The position numbers and the translations under genes are program-made. The notes below the pieces were generated by a model. That model saw nothing but the letters and a program-made list of their open reading frames with translations. It did not search any database and was not told the DNA's origin. This document shows, piece by piece, positions 5,433 to 5,442 of a stretch of 5,442 nucleotides of DNA; position 1 is the stretch's first letter; each line of letters starts with the position of its first letter. The DNA lies in the NCBI GenBank assembly GCA_964360145.1, contig CAYHWW010000219.1, positions 1 to 5,442 of the forward strand, read 5' to 3'. Origin of the DNA: CAYHWW01 sp964360145. GTDB taxonomy: Bacteria; Bdellovibrionota; UBA1018; CAYHWW01.

Positions 5433-5442
5433 GAAGTCACAG

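Overview
The window is GC-rich bacterial DNA from a chromosome-like region. It holds three convincing protein genes and three blocks of strongly palindromic intergenic sequence. The gene content (an ABC1/UbiB-family protein, PurK and a classical SDR oxidoreductase) fits a proteobacterium-like organism, but nothing here fixes the lineage. There is no rRNA, tRNA, CRISPR array, transposase or phage gene.

Layout. (1) Positions 2-3013, plus strand: a very large reading frame, open at the left edge. Its last part is a diverged ABC1/ADCK/UbiB protein-kinase-like domain behind about 540 visible residues I do not recognise. (2) Positions 3014-3112: a convergent intergenic gap with a perfect 20-bp inverted repeat; each arm is itself a hairpin. 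(3) Positions 3113-4234, minus strand: purK, the ATP-grasp enzyme N5-carboxyaminoimidazole ribonucleotide synthase, with no purE beside it. (4) Positions 4235-4538: a 304-bp divergent intergenic region almost filled by a 254-bp element (4268-4521). The element is closed by 22-bp imperfect terminal inverted repeats and contains two copies of a hairpin-plus-tail repeat spaced 111 bp apart. (5) Positions 4539-5324, plus strand: an NADP(H)-type short-chain dehydrogenase/reductase. (6) Positions 5325-5442: a perfect 19-bp stem around a smaller hairpin, 41 bp after the SDR stop.

The three proteins do not form an obvious pathway or operon: the ABC1 gene and purK converge, and purK and the SDR gene diverge. 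The best candidate for something undescribed is the 4268-4521 element. Its outer hairpin arms differ between the two copies yet stay perfectly paired. The only two differences in the 42-nt tail fall at facing positions of a small palindrome. The terminal stem pairs better as plus-strand RNA (two U.G wobbles) than as minus-strand RNA (A/C mismatches). This could be a non-autonomous mobile element, a structured RNA, or both. The second point of interest is the ABC1 domain, which has a Gly-Ser loop in place of the Ala-rich loop, Arg in place of the usual ATP-binding Lys, and ExN in place of ExD.
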